From: Anaeramoeba flamelloides
Taxonomy: Eukaryota; Metamonada; Anaeramoebidae
DNA length: 64,000 bases
Assembly (NCBI GenBank): GCA_027625915.1
Contig: JANTQA010000015.1
Coordinates: 11,561,001 to 11,625,000, forward strand
Direction of reading: 5' to 3'
Every line of letters begins with the position of its first letter. The first letter of the stretch is position 1. The notes beneath the pieces are model-generated. The model ran no database searches and was not told the origin of the DNA. It saw nothing but the letters and a program-made list of their open reading frames with translations. Both the position numbers and the translations under genes were made by a program. Below are positions 48,304-60,620 of this stretch, in pieces.

Positions 48304-49168
48304 CCATTGTGAAAAAAATTTGGGTCATTAAAAAAAATTGGGTCAGTCAAAAATTTGTTTTCGTTTTTTAAATAGTAAATTTTAGCAAAATGGTTTTTGA
48401 TCAAAGTAAAATTTTATGAACAAATCTTACATTTAATAAAAACCAAAGTCACTATAGATAATAATTTTCAGAAGTAAAATTAAATTGTTGCATTTTAACC
48501 CTTTGGAATTACTGTGGAACTCCAAAAAAACAAAAATTTATTTTTAATTGTCAACTTTACTAAAAAATAAGAGAACTATTTAATAGGAAATCTTATAATC
48601 TATTAATCTAATAAGATATTTATCATTGTTAATGAACGCAAATTTATCACAGTTAATCTTAAATATCCTTTTAAACCAAATTGAATAATAAAATCTTCCA
48701 AAAAAGCTGTTTTTAGAAAAGAGGTTGTTTTCCACTAATGTTTACAATCAAAACTTCAAAATACCGAAATATCAAGATTTCAGAAACCATTTAAATTCTT
48801 TAAATCCCCATAGACAAACTTTAATTTAAAACAGTTATTAATTTTTGGTCTTCCCAAACAATGATTAACTTGATCTTTGAATGTAATCTAATAAAAAAAA
48901 TCAACATTTTTAGTAAAGTTGACAATTAAAAATAAATTTTTGTTTTTTAGAGTTCCACAGTAATTCCAAAAGGTTAAAATGCAACAATTTAATTTTTTTT
49001 CTGAAAATTATTATCTATAGTGACTTTGGTTTTTATTAAATGTAAGATTTGTTCATAAAATTTTACTTTGATCAAAAACCATTTTGCTAAAATTTACTAT
49101 TTAAAAAACGAAAACAAATTTTTGACTGACCCAATTTTTTTTAATGACCCAAATTTTTTTCACAATGG
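48304..49168. mobile_element. 865-bp inverted-repeat element
   Basis: Arms of about 262 bp (48304-48571, 48908-49168) are almost identical inverses, starting CCATTGTGAAAAAAATTTGG and containing GGGTCAGTC and GAACTCCA/AGAGTTCCACAG. The centre is about 335 bp with no ORF. CAA on each side may be a 3-bp duplication. Ends do not match the TA-CAG families. Confidence 0.85.
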
Positions 49169-50654
49169 CAATCTCAAATTGACTATATTTTTTTGTAATA
49201 ATTTTGAAATTTGAACTTTCATTTTTTAGAATATCTTTTCAATTAATAAAACTTTGAGAAACCACTACCATATTTATTTAGGGTATATTGTCAGTTTCTT
49301 TGATTGGTTCCTGTATAGTTCTTCTATAACAAAAAAACACTCTTTTTATTTTGAAAATATGACCAAACAATATTTTTAATTGTGGTAATTAAGTAAGAGG
49401 AAATTAATTTCCTAATAAGATTTTTAATTGTGAATATTAGTAAAATTGTTTTAATTGAAATATTTTCAAAATAAAAATAAATTAAAAAATAATCAAATTT
49501 TTTATGAACCCAGTCATAAACCTATCAAAAGTTCATAAAAGTAGGGTGTCTATATAGTACTTAAATAATTATTTGATAGTCCAGGTAGATCTACTTTTTT
49601 TGAAAAAAAAAAACGGAGTTTTATAGAGATTTATAAGACTTTCGTAAATGATAATTTTTAATCTTTTTTTTTGATTGATTGAATGCCGTTTGGAACAAGT
49701 ATAATTTTATTAATCATCATTCTAATAACTGGTTATAATTTTCAAATATTGATTCTTGTAAAAAAGGATTTGATTTTGAATAAAAGAAATTACACTATAA
49801 TTTTTCTATTATTTACAATTTAAAAACTTTTCAGGGATTTTTTTCAAGTCGGTATTTTTTACACTATTATAATTTAGAATTCATTTTTTTTATACTTTAA
49901 TAAAATGAATCAAAACTTTTTTTTTCACTCAAAAAATAAATTGCCAGAGAATTAAAATTAGACCAAGTGAAACCTTGTAATTTTAAAAAAAATTAATACG
50001 ACCATTAAATTAATCAAAATAATCATAATAAAAAAAAATTATCAAAAAGAAAAAGTTAATTTATTCAGGTTTTGATTTAAATTTTGAATTTTGAAAATTA
50101 AAAAGTTTTAAACTTTTAATTAATTTGTTGTCTAAATTCAATTGTATTCCTGATAATGAATGTTTTTTATGTATATTTTTTATATAAATAAATTAAATTT
50201 TGTAGTTTTTAATATCTTCAATTTCAAGTTGTCTTTCAAAATGTTGATTAATATATATATATATATATATCTTACTATGATAAAAACAATTTGACATTTT
50301 AATTCCATTTATTTGATTTTATTTTGAACCAAAGAATTGTACTGATTTTTTTTTCTCAAGAATCTCCATGTTATAATTTTAAAAATTTTTTAATTTATTC
50401 AAGGTGAAAATAGAATCTTTTTATATTTAATTTTTATCCTTACAGAATTTAAAATTCAATAAGAAATTTCAGAATTATATTTCAGTAATAAATACTAAAA
50501 TGTTCATCTCCTAAAATATTTGTATATCAGAAGCTATTAATTTTCTTTAAAAATAATATTACTTTGAAAAAAATTTTTGTGATTTACCACAAAAAAAGAA
50601 AACAGAGAAAAAAAAAAAATAAATAGTTTAATTACATTCAAAATATTCTATAAA

Positions 50655-51450
50655 AATACTACCAGTTCCACATTTAAGAAACAAGTTACTATAAAAATTA
50701 AGTATAAAAAAAAATTAAAAATTCATATTCAAGTAATATAATTTGTTAAAAAAAAATTCTAAAAATATATTTCTTAATTTGAGAATTTTACGTTCTATAG
50801 CTTTAAGTTAAATTTCTGAGGTTTTAAAATAGTTTTACTCGTATTATTTTTATTTTATCTCCCATTTTTATAATTTTAGATATCAATTAGTTGAATTTTT
50901 TCATTTTTTATGAATATTTAAAACTCTGTTGATTGACAATGAATGTTTGAGAATATCATAATACAATAATATCAAAATATTTTAGAAAGTTTCTCATTTT
51001 CTTTAATCAAGTAAATCCCTGATTTTAAATAGGTTAATATCGTCAAATGTATTATAAAAAAACCTTAATATAAACTTGAATTGAAAATTTTTAACACACT
51101 AAAATTCATTTTTTGAAAAAACAATCTTATTTAATCAATTCTCAGAACAAATTCCATATTAGAACCATTCACTATTAGCTATGTTAACACCTTTTTTATA
51201 AATTATAATACTCACAAAACAAAAAATAAATAATTATCAATACTAATAAATTAAGGGTGTGCTAAAAATTTTGGAGAGAGCAAAACAAAAAAATGCATTG
51301 TTAAATTTGTTTAAATTCTATTAGGAATTATTGATCGATCGAATGATCAGATACTACCAACTAATTTTATTTGAGTTCTTCTATTTTGAACAACCCACTT
51401 TTAACCAAATGTCAACTGTTCGAAAAAAAGATTGATCGCACGACACAGGA
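50655..51450. repeat. Dispersed repeat DR8, copy b
   Basis: Partner of 25488-26100. Starts TACCAGTTCCACATTTAAG. Diverged, without an open frame. Confidence 0.6.
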
Positions 51451-51470
51451 TAAGTAATTCAAAAAATGAA

Positions 51471-51810
51471 ATGAAAACAAATAATACAAAAAATAGAAAA
51501 ATTCATTCAAGAAATAAAGTATAAATTTGAAATTAATTTATTGAATATTCAAATTGTATATTCAGCTAAATTTAAATCTTATCAAATTGGAAATTAAACC
51601 ATTGAAATTTATTCCTAGTCCCAGTCTCTTCAATACCCAGATAGATAAGGAAGAAAAAAAAAAAAAAAAAGAAGCATCTTCAAAAGTACAAAAAAATGTT
51701 ATTCTGAATGATCCATTGATATATAAAACACTATTAGTTTTTTTTTTTTTCAATATTGTTATTAAATTCAGATCCATTTTATTGAAAATCAAAATAAAAA
51801 TCAGCAATAA
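51471..51810 (+). CDS. Small unknown protein, three exons
   Basis: Exons 51471-51518, 51566-51736 and 51772-51810 join in phase to 85 residues: MKTNNTKNRKIHSRNK, then LNLNLIKLEIKPLKFIPSPS..., a Lys/Glu run, KVQKNVILNDPLIYKTLL and IHFIENQNKNQQ. Introns are 47 nt (GTATAA..TTCAG) and 35 nt (GTTTTT..TTCAG). Without the second intron the frame runs on to 51826 through poly-Phe and poly-Lys, which looks less like protein. No family recognised. It ends 35 bp from the stop of the opposite HSA-domain gene. Confidence 0.4.
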
Positions 51811-51845
51811 AAAAAAAAAAAATTAATAATTTATTTAATAAAGAA

Positions 51846-53570
51846 TTAATTTTGAGGATTATTTTTTCTATTAGTTTTTCTTTTTTTGAAATTGTTTTGT
51901 AAATCCCTTTTTGGTATTACTTTCGTTTGATGTTTGTTATAAGTTCTCTTTCTTGAGGGATTATTTGGTTTGGATTTTAATTTTTTATTTGAAGAAATTG
52001 TAATTTTTTTTATTGTTTTCAAATTTTTTCGTTTATTAGAATTTATTTTTATAATTTTGGATCTTTTCAAATTGTTTTTTTCATTACTTTTTGTGGAATT
52101 TATGTTATTTTTGGAACTTTTTGAACTATTCAGAGGATTCTCATTATTCCTATTTCCACTGTCCCTATTATTCTTATTCTCGTTATTGGAATTAATTTTA
52201 GTAACATTAGAACCATTTGACGATTTGGCGATTGAAGCATAAGAAGGGAAGGTATGTAATAAGTTTTTTCTTTGCAAATTTAATTGATGCATTACTTTTT
52301 CTTCAAACCCATAATTTTTTATTAAAGTTTGTATTTGCTCAACTTGTCCCTTTTGGCTTAGATGTGTTTTCTTTGAGGTTTCAATGATTTGTTTTTTTAA
52401 ATCAGGGCAATGTTTGATAAAAAAGATTATTAAATAAAATTTTAATAAATTTGGGTTTCTGAAATCTTCTGGGCTTGATAATAATGAAGAAAGAGTTGGT
52501 GTTGCAGCACCAATGTCGTGTATATTATTATTAATCACATTATTATTATCAATGTTATTATCATCCATATTATGATTTACTTCATTTTTAAATAATTTAT
52601 TCAAAGTTTGTGATACGGTTTTTACAGTAAGATTAGCAAAGTCTTTACACAAAAACCAAATTCTTAAATGAAAATCCATCATTAATGGCTGTAAAGAAAA
52701 AAAATAATTGGAATTCGGTTTTGGATTATTCAACTGTTGTTGTTTATGATGATTCAAATTAGAAAAATTATTTTTGGAATTCATCATCATCGAAGAGGAG
52801 GAAGAAGAAGAAGAAGAAGAAGAAGAAGATTTTTTAAAATTATTCTTCAATCCTTCAATTCCTTCATTTTCGAGGTATTCAAATGGTATATCTTTAAATT
52901 GTTTTATATTACTTTTCTTCAATTTTGAAAACTTATTTTGATAAGATTTTGTTAAATTTTCAATTAAATCAGAAGTTAATTTCCAATTTTCAATATTTTT
53001 TTTCATTTGGGAAAGATCTTCTTTATTTAAAGTATTTCCTCTGTTTTGATTATTATAAAGGGTTTCTTTTTCTTCCTCTTCTTGGAAATAATTTGGCATT
53101 TTCGGTTGAAATTGATCAATTAAATCTGTTTTATCTCTTTTTATTGCAGATCTAAATCTATATTGGTTTAAAGAAAATGTCATTAAAGATTGATTAGAAC
53201 CAAAGATTGATTCCATATTTTTTATATATTTTTTTTCAAAATTATTCAAAGTTTTTTTTTTGTGTGTAAAAGAATCAACCCATTTTAGGAATTCGGTATT
53301 TTTTGAAGAATCAATCTTTTTATTTGTAATTATATTTTCTTCCATTTTAATATCATTGTCATGCTTTATTTGTTTTTGTAACAATTGTTTTTCCCTCTGC
53401 CGTAAACTATTATTTTGCAAAGAATTATTATTATTATTCTTATTATTTATCAATTTAGGTTCGTGTTGGTTGTTATTTAAAGGTTTTTCTTTGCTATATT
53501 TGGAAATTAATTTTTCCGTATTTTCTATTAATATATTTTCTTGGGGCTGATTTTTGGTATTTATTATTAT

Positions 53571-53605
<35 letters not shown>

Positions 53606-56600
53606 GCTGCTGTTGCTGTTGTTGTTGTAATTTCTTGTTATTTTTTATTTGTTGTTTCTTTTTTCTTTTATTTTCTATTCTAATTTGATCAATAAATTTC
53701 TTTTCATTGTAAATTACATTATTTAAATCTTGTATTGATAATTTGTTACTATCGTTGTTACCAATATTAAAAGAACTAAATAGCTTATAATTATTCTTCA
53801 AAAGATTTTGTTTAAAATCGTGGAATAATGAAGAAATTGTTATTGCTTGCTGACTTTTTTTAATTATTTTTAATTGCTCTATAAAAGTTTCATTGGGAAA
53901 AAAATAAAATAAAATTGTATGTGGGCTTTTCATAAATTTACATTCATGTTCGTCTTTATTTACAAAGGGTAGGTCAATTTTCATTGCCAATTTATTACGC
54001 ATTTTACAAAAACTTGATTTATTCTTAACATGATCAAAATTATTATGATCTTTTTTCTTTCTTTCTTTCTGGTTCATTTTCCTTTTCTTTTTTGGATTTC
54101 TATTATTGTGATAATAATCAAAATTTTCATTAGAATTTGAATTTGTGTAATCATCATCATCATCATCATCCAAATATTCATCAGTCATATCAAGATCATA
54201 CTCATCTTCTTCGTCATCAGTTAGATCATCTTCATTTACTTTAAAATCATCATCATAATCTTCAAAAAAATTGTTTTCGTCATCATCAATAATATTACCA
54301 GAATTATTATTTTGTTCAATATTTTTATTCTCTTGATGTTTAGTAATTGCTTTATTCTCTTCTTCATTAATTCCGACATTAACAGAATTTTGATCAAATT
54401 CTTGTGAAAATATTTTTTTTTGTATCGTGTCAGTTCTATTTCTTAAGTTCCATTTTCTTCCTCTTCCTCCCATTTCATCGCCCATATTATTCTTATTATC
54501 TGAAGAAATACTGACATTGGTGTTACCAATTTGTTCTTCCACTGGATGGTTGTTTCGTGTTGATCTTGTCAAAGGTCTTGTGCTTTTTTTTTGTCTCCCT
54601 TCGTAAGCAAGTGCAGCATGATACACTAAAATTTTTGCAATTGCAATTTTCCATCTTCGTTCTTGCCGAAAATCGATTGCCATGGAATAAATTTCAAAAA
54701 TAATCGTGTCTATTATTTGTACTGGCTTTCGTGGTTCAGGCCATTTCGGCCTGGCATCTTGTTTCCAAATTGAATTGTTATGTGCTTTAAATATTTGGAC
54801 AAGTGTTTGTGTACTCCTTTCTAATCTTTGTAATTTTTCTTTACCATTTTGTTTTTTAATCTGATTTAATAAAATTGAATGCAAAGTATTCTTTTCTTCA
54901 GCTGGCTTTGACTGATAGACTTTTTTCATTTTGATATTTGGTGGATTTAATTCAATTTTTTCTTCATCAATTGTCTCTGTTGCGATCTGGCCAGAGTCTT
55001 TGTATACTGGGAATGGTAGATTGTTTTTTCGAGAATGATCATTAATATTTGATTCATTGATGCTGTTATTGTTTACTACTTTTGATTTTAATTCCAAATT
55101 AGAATTATTTTGTTTTTGAATTTGAAAATCGTTAGTATTTATTTCTTGTTTAAAATTATTAGTTTTAATTTTAGTTTTATTATAGTTCCTTTTGATATTC
55201 TTGTTATTCGAGTTCGCACCATCTTTAATTTTTGGAGAATTTTTATAGATTTCTTTTTTTATTATTTGTTGTTCGGTTTTCTTTGGGCTTGACGAAATTT
55301 TCTTATTTTTTTTGTGAAATCGTGATTTTGATTTGGAATTTGTTTTTTTTTTATTCTTTTCTTTTTTCTCTTTTTGGTGTTTTGATCTTGATTTTGATTT
55401 AGATTTGGCTTTTTGGTTTGGTTTATTGTTTTCAATATGCATATTCATTTTTTCCTCGTTTTCCTTCTTTTTTTTTCTCTTTCTTTCTTTCTTTCTTTTT
55501 CGTTCTTTCTTTCTTTTCTCTTTCTCTTTCCCTTTCCCGTTGTCTCTATCCATGTCCCTACCCCTGTTAATACCCTTGTCCCTTTCCCTATCCCTATCAT
55601 TGACATTGTCCCTATGGCTATATCTGCCCCTCTCTCTACCTCTTCCCCTTTCTTTCTTTTTTCTGTCTATTCCCGTTTTCGTCTCAATTACCATTTGATC
55701 TTTATTTTTATTGAATTGTTTTTTCTTTTTGGATTTTACCTCGTTTTTTAATCGGATTTTCTTCTCCTTTCGTTTGTTTTTTTCTATTTTATGTTCACTT
55801 TTTAATCTTATTTTCAATTCTTTTCGATTTTTTTTTGATTTTTCTTTGGTAGTTTTTGATTTTTTTTTTTTTTTATTTTTATTTACATTTCCATTTTTGC
55901 TTTTAACCTTATTCATATTTTTGGTTTCATTTTTTTTTTTTTGAGATTTCTTGTTTGTTTTTGAATATGGCTTTGTTGCTGAATTTAATTCCATTTTAGA
56001 AATCTGGTTTTCTTTATTGTGCAAGTTTTTTTGAGAATTTGGGTGGATTTTAGAACTAGAAGTTGATCTATTTTTTTGGCTAATTTCTTCACTCAAATTG
56101 TTGTCTGAATTTGAATTTAATTTGAATATATTATTTATTTGTGAGATTGGATTATTATAATTCCTTTTTTTATTTTTTTTGCTTTGCGCTCCCTTATTAG
56201 AAAAATTATTATTTAAATCCTTTTTCTTTTTCTTTTCCTTTTCGATTTCTTTTTCCCTTTCTGTATCATTTCCTATTTCTATTTCATTTCCATTCTCTTT
56301 TTTGTTTTTGTTTCCCATATCAATATTAAACTCAAATAAATCAATAAAAGATCCTTCAATGGTATTCATAAAATCTTGGGCTATGTTTTGATCGTTGTTT
56401 ATTGAATTCTCAAGTGTGAAATTATTCACGTGATTTCCATTTGCATTTTCATTTTCATTTTTTGGAGTAGTGTTTGTTTTTTCATTTAGCTTTGGATTTA
56501 GCATTGACAAAAATGATATACCAGAAGTTGGTTTTTTGTTTTGATCATTTAAATTATTAAAATTGTGTGGATTTTTTAATGAAGTAATTTCATTTGTTGA

Positions 56601-57025
56601 ATCAAAAGTTCTAGTTGTGGTCATGACATTATTTTGTTTGCCAAGAAGGCCCTGGCTTAATGAAACATTTGTTTCTTCATTGACTTGTTGGTAATCTTGA
56701 TTTTTTGTTGTATTTGAATTTTCATGGGTGTTTGAATAATTTCTTAAAAAGATGGAGGTTGTGATCGATTTATGTTTATAAATATGAATAAAAAAAAAAG
56801 ATCGTTTGATGGAAGGTTTAGACTTGTTTACCAAATGGAACTTTTAATAAAAAAAAAAAGTTGTTTTCTCTTCTCTCTTGTTTTTTTTTTTATTTATGTT
56901 AGTGCGATTAAAGAAAAGGTATCTTACAAGTTTCGGGGTACTTTGAGATTTTGTGTTTGATAAAAATTTAGTGCTTGTTGTAAATTAGTATTCTCCGAAA
57001 ATTGAGAAATCAGTGGGTTGTCCAT
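51846..57025 (-). CDS. HSA-domain chromatin scaffold protein, Eaf1/Vid21-like
   Basis: Exon 1 57025-56928 (MDNPLISQFSENTNLQQALN...) and exon 2 56742-51846 join in phase across a 185-nt intron (GTAAGA..TTAAG) to 1664 residues. The single-exon reading starts at TTG at 56834 and would translate intron sequence, so the spliced start is preferred. Seen: an N/K-rich N-terminus; a long Lys/Arg-Glu low-complexity stretch (about 150-560); an HSA domain at about 690-750 (KWPEPRKPVQIIDTIIFEIY, MAIDFRQERRWKIAIAKIL); an acidic block (840-900); poly-Gln (about 1070-1090); poly-Ser (about 1330); and a conserved-looking Leu-rich segment ahead of a basic tail. HSA domains bind actin and actin-related proteins in NuA4, SWR1 and INO80 complexes. 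No Snf2 ATPase is present, so Eaf1/Vid21 is the closest type. Confidence 0.8.
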
Positions 57026-57227
57026 TAAGAGTGAAGACTAATTCAAAAAAAGAATTTTGAATAATATCCACTTTTTTTTTAGATTGCAAACAGTGATCTT
57101 ATTTGCTGGAATGTGGTTTTTTGTTTCAAGATTTTTTGGTGTAGAATAAAAAAAGTTGAAGAAATTTGATAACCGAAAAAATGAATAATTGTTAAATTGT
57201 TTTTTGATTAAAATTGAAATATTATAG

Positions 57228-57408
57228 AGAACTTGTAAAATTTACTCAACAAGAACTTTCTTGTTTTTTTTGTAAGAAAATTCAGTTTAACGTTTCATTG
57301 AGAAATTTCAATTTAAATAATTTTGAAGATGATCTTTTTAAAAATTTGTTTACTTTAATTTCCATCCCTTTCGATACAACATTTAAGACTAAAGACTTGG
57401 GTTTCTAA
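57228..57408 (+). CDS. Exon-like ORF, Cys-x2-Cys start, divergent from the HSA gene
   Basis: After acceptor ATTATAG, 60 codons stay open to TAA: ELVKFTQQELSCFFCKK..., NLNNFEDDLFKNLFTL, ISIPFDTTFKTKDLGF. This looks like real protein with a Cys-Phe-Phe-Cys pair. No ATG exon in phase was found in the 200 bp up to the HSA gene's start, so it is an orphan or the remains of a gene. Confidence 0.3.
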
Positions 57409-58074
57409 TATACAAAGTTTTTATTTATTTTCTCTTGATTTTAGTGATATTTATATACCCTATAAATTTTAATTAGGTTGAATTATTATTAATAATTTGG
57501 AGGTAATTAATAAACTATACCTCACTAACCCGTGTGAGCATTAGTCAGAGGAAAATCCACAATTATAAATTTGAAAACATTTTTTATCACTTTTTTGCAT
57601 TCAAAGATCAAAAAAAAGAAAAAAAAATTGAAATTTTTACCAAAAAAAAAATGTTAAAAATAAAAAAAGTCAATTATTGTTTACAAAAGAATAAGAGAAA
57701 AATCATTTTTTCGAATCAAAGGCTCAAGTTGGTTTAAAAATACACAAATAAAACAAAAAAATTACAAGATCTAAAAGTCAGAATTTGAAAATGGTTAACC
57801 TGTGAAAAAATTTTTTTCTTGATTTATCATATTTTTTTGATAAATTTTTGATGTTATCATTAATGACTATACTTTTCTCAGTCCAGAATAAAGAGGAAAT
57901 TTGAATATAATTTGGACATATTTTAGTAACATAATATTATATTAAAATAAAAAAAAGAAAGGAAGTAATGTAAAGCATAAACAGAAATGGTGTAAATTGA
58001 AAATACTTTTTCAAAAATCAAAAAACAAAACAACCATCCCCAAAGGTTTAATTTATTGAATTTTTAAGTAAATG

Positions 58075-59966
58075 AAGGAGTAGCTTTAAATTATCCGTCA
58101 ATTTCCATTAATCAATTTTTACCAAGATTATTTTTAAAAATGTTAAATAAAATAATTGATCCTTGTTAGGAATTTATTCATAAATTCCAATTTCGATTTC
58201 GAAAAAAATATTATACTCGAATTGCAGTCTTGAATTTCAAAAATGATTATAATAAGATAAAATCAAATAACAAAAATAAAAATGATATAACTTATAATAT
58301 AATGATTGATGTAGCAAAATGTTTTGACTCAATATATTTTAAAATAATTAGAAAAACAATAAAAAAATTTATTAAAATAAAATTATCAAAATTTTTTAAT
58401 TACAGTATTATCAAGGAAAAGGGCTTTGAATATTACAAGGAGACCCCTTATCTCCCATTTTATTTGTTCTTATTTCACATTTACTACTCTTCAAAATTAT
58501 ACCATTAACAAATCATTGTCAAATGTTTGCAGATGATTTAATCTTAATTATAAAAGGAAATAGAATCAAAATAAATCAAAATTAAATTCAATATATGAAA
58601 TTATTATTCAATTTGGATTATAACCAAATAAAGATAAAACAGTAATATCAAAGGATTTTTTAAAAAAATAAATATTTGGGTATTTATTTAGATAAAATAG
58701 CACATATAGTTTAGAATTTGTAAAAAATTTATGAAACATATAGCAACTGCAAACAATTATTCAATAACAATTCTCTGAACAATAGTTTAAAAATTAGATC
58801 ATTTAAATCTTTTATATTAAGTCAATTAGCATATGGATTAGAAAATTTTAATTACCAAATAAAAAAGATTAATTATAAAAATTCTTGAATTAATTCATGT
58901 ATTAATGGAATATGTAAAATAAACAGAAATACGCCAATTCTATTTCAAAAAAGAATTTCAAATTGAAAATTTGACAATTTCAGTAAATAAAAAGAAATTT
59001 AAATTAAAAAATAAATTAAGAAATTTACCTGGACCTTATTTAGAAAAATTAATCAAATTTAATCAAAGAATAAATAATAAAATTAACTAGCATTCAAAAG
59101 ATTTAAAAAAAAATTGAAATATGAAATATATAAGTACACATTTAATGAGTTACTGAATTCCAAAAGTCGGAAGTGTCGTTAGGTTTATTTTAATTGAAGA
59201 AATAAAAAAACTGCTGTTAGCTTTTCCATAATTTAAAATAATGGGGTTAAATCTTTGGTTTTACTCCATTCTTTTGAATTCTGGAAAACCTAGGCACCCC
59301 ATTGCACTTGACGAAAATTTTCTTTAGATTTTCCAAGATTCAAAAGAATTGACTAAAATCTATGATTTTACTCCATTCTTTTAAATTTTGGAAAACCGCC
59401 GTTAGCTTTTTCTAATTTGGGAAATAAACCAAATTTTTCTTAATTTTCTTTTAATTTCTTTAATTAAAAAAAAAACTGACCTTAGATTTTCTTGAATTTG
59501 CTGTTTATTTGGAAAATCGATAGATTTTCGTTAGTTTTTTTTGAGTTTTCTATTTTACTAGAAAATCAATAGATTTTCGTTAGGTTTTTTTTACTTTTTG
59601 ATATAAACCAAAAATTTATTAAAATTTTCGGTTTATTCCGAAAATTAAAAAAAAACCTAAAACACTTCACAAATAACATAGAAAACCTCAAAAAAACCTA
59701 GGACACTTAACAGAATAAAACATAAAACCTCAAGAACGCAACCGTTAGGTTTTCCATAATTTAAAATAATATAGTTTAATCTTCGATTTTACTCTATTCT
59801 TGTGAATTCTGGAAAAACTTAAGCACTTGCCGGCACTCCACAAAATTATATTACAATAATTAAAAAACAAAATGATTTATTTAAAACTCAAAAATATTTA
59901 AGTTATCCATCAAGTTCAACAATTCTAAAATTCAGATCATTAACAAACTGTTTAAATAGATATTAC
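58075..59966 (+). mobile_element. Decayed LINE with reverse transcriptase motifs
   Basis: Same strand order as a LINE ORF2: SINQFLPRLFLKMLNKII, then FQFRFRKKYYTRIAVL, IMIDVAKCFDSI (the first catalytic Asp region), a degraded copy of the GxPQGxPLSPxLF region at about 58430-58470, and QMFADDLILIIKG (the F-ADD box, 58528-58566) in another frame. After array A6 it resumes at 59900 with TQKYLSYPSSSTILKFRSLT, the counterpart of QQKYLKWKGSTSILKLRNYT in the 24.1-kb copy. It is cut again by a MITE at 59969. Many stops and frame changes show it is long dead. Confidence 0.8.
59171..59840. repeat. Hairpin-module array A6
   Basis: Opens AGTGTCGTTAGG and closes with GCACTTGCCGGCACT, so the AGTGCC-type units point inward at both ends. 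It holds several ATTCAAAAGAAT hairpins, a GAAATAAACC hairpin and CGTTAGG joints. It interrupts a decayed LINE. Confidence 0.8.
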
Positions 59967-59968
59967 TA

Positions 59969-60163
59969 CAGCCTGTTCCACTGTGAAGGCACAAACTTCA
60001 ATGAAAATTAAGGCATAAAAAAAAATCTCAAATTAAGGTACAAAATTCTGATTCTAATAAAATAAATTGTAAAAAATAAAATTACAAATATTCTGCCTTA
60101 ATTTAAGATTTTTTTTTGCTTAAATTTCCTTGAAAGTTTGTGCCCTAAAAATGGAACAAGCTG
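59969..60163. mobile_element. MITE, TA-CAGTTCCAC family, inserted in the LINE relic
   Basis: 195 bp starting CAGCCTGTTCCACTG and ending with the inverse of CAGCTTGTTCCATTTTTAG, TA on both sides. Inner arms CACAAACTT-CAA and TCTCAAATTAAGG are shared with 6436-6634. Confidence 0.8.
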
Positions 60164-60204
60164 TATTACGATACAATAACAAAAAAATTATCATAAATTT
60201 TGTT

Positions 60205-60620
60205 CTTTATATTTAACTGTTCTGGAAAAAAAGTAAAACACTGTTTTTTATTAGGAACATTAATAAAAACAACAAGTAAAAACAATTCTAAGAAGAAACT
60301 AATTAACTTCAAATAATAATTCATTATATTATTGTCAATCAAATTAACAAACAAAATTTAATTCTTTTTTCATATCAAAATTGTAATTATGGTTTTAGAG
60401 ATTGCAAAAATATTCAATTTTTTTGAAGAAATTTATAATAATTAATTAACCAAAGAAAAAAAACAAAAGATAGTATTAAAAACTGGTATTCTGTTGAATA
60501 ATTCATTTTATCTATATTTATTTATTTATTCTTTTATTAATTGATCTTAATTTGAATTTTCAGGTTCTATTAATGTTCCTAATGAAAAAAAAAAACATTG
60601 GACTTTATTTCCAGAGGGTA
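60205..60620. repeat. Inverted repeat with protein-like arms
   Basis: Arms 60205-60270 and 60562-60620 are diverged inverses around ATTAGGAACATTAATA. Read outward-in, each gives a similar peptide (INVPNKKQCFTFFPE on minus, INVPNEKKKHWTLFPE on plus), which suggests a copied coding fragment of unknown origin. Confidence 0.5.

Larger units (their letters stand above)
47703..51470. other. Intergenic region
   Basis: Contains the 48304-49168 inverted-repeat element, a (TA)n run near 50250-50270 and DR8b. I see no gene. Confidence 0.65.

Noticed and set aside
53577-53626. (TTG)n microsatellite
   Set aside because: It encodes the poly-Gln tract of the HSA-domain protein, so it is part of the gene rather than an independent repeat.
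55333-56391. Plus-strand ORFs rich in Phe/Leu/Ser opposite the HSA-domain gene
   Set aside because: They are antisense readings of its Lys/Arg/Glu runs (TTC/CTT repeats) and show no domain.
56743-56834. N-terminal extension MVNKSKPSIKRSFFF of the HSA protein
   Set aside because: It begins at TTG, not ATG, and lies inside a well-formed intron that joins a proper ATG exon in phase.
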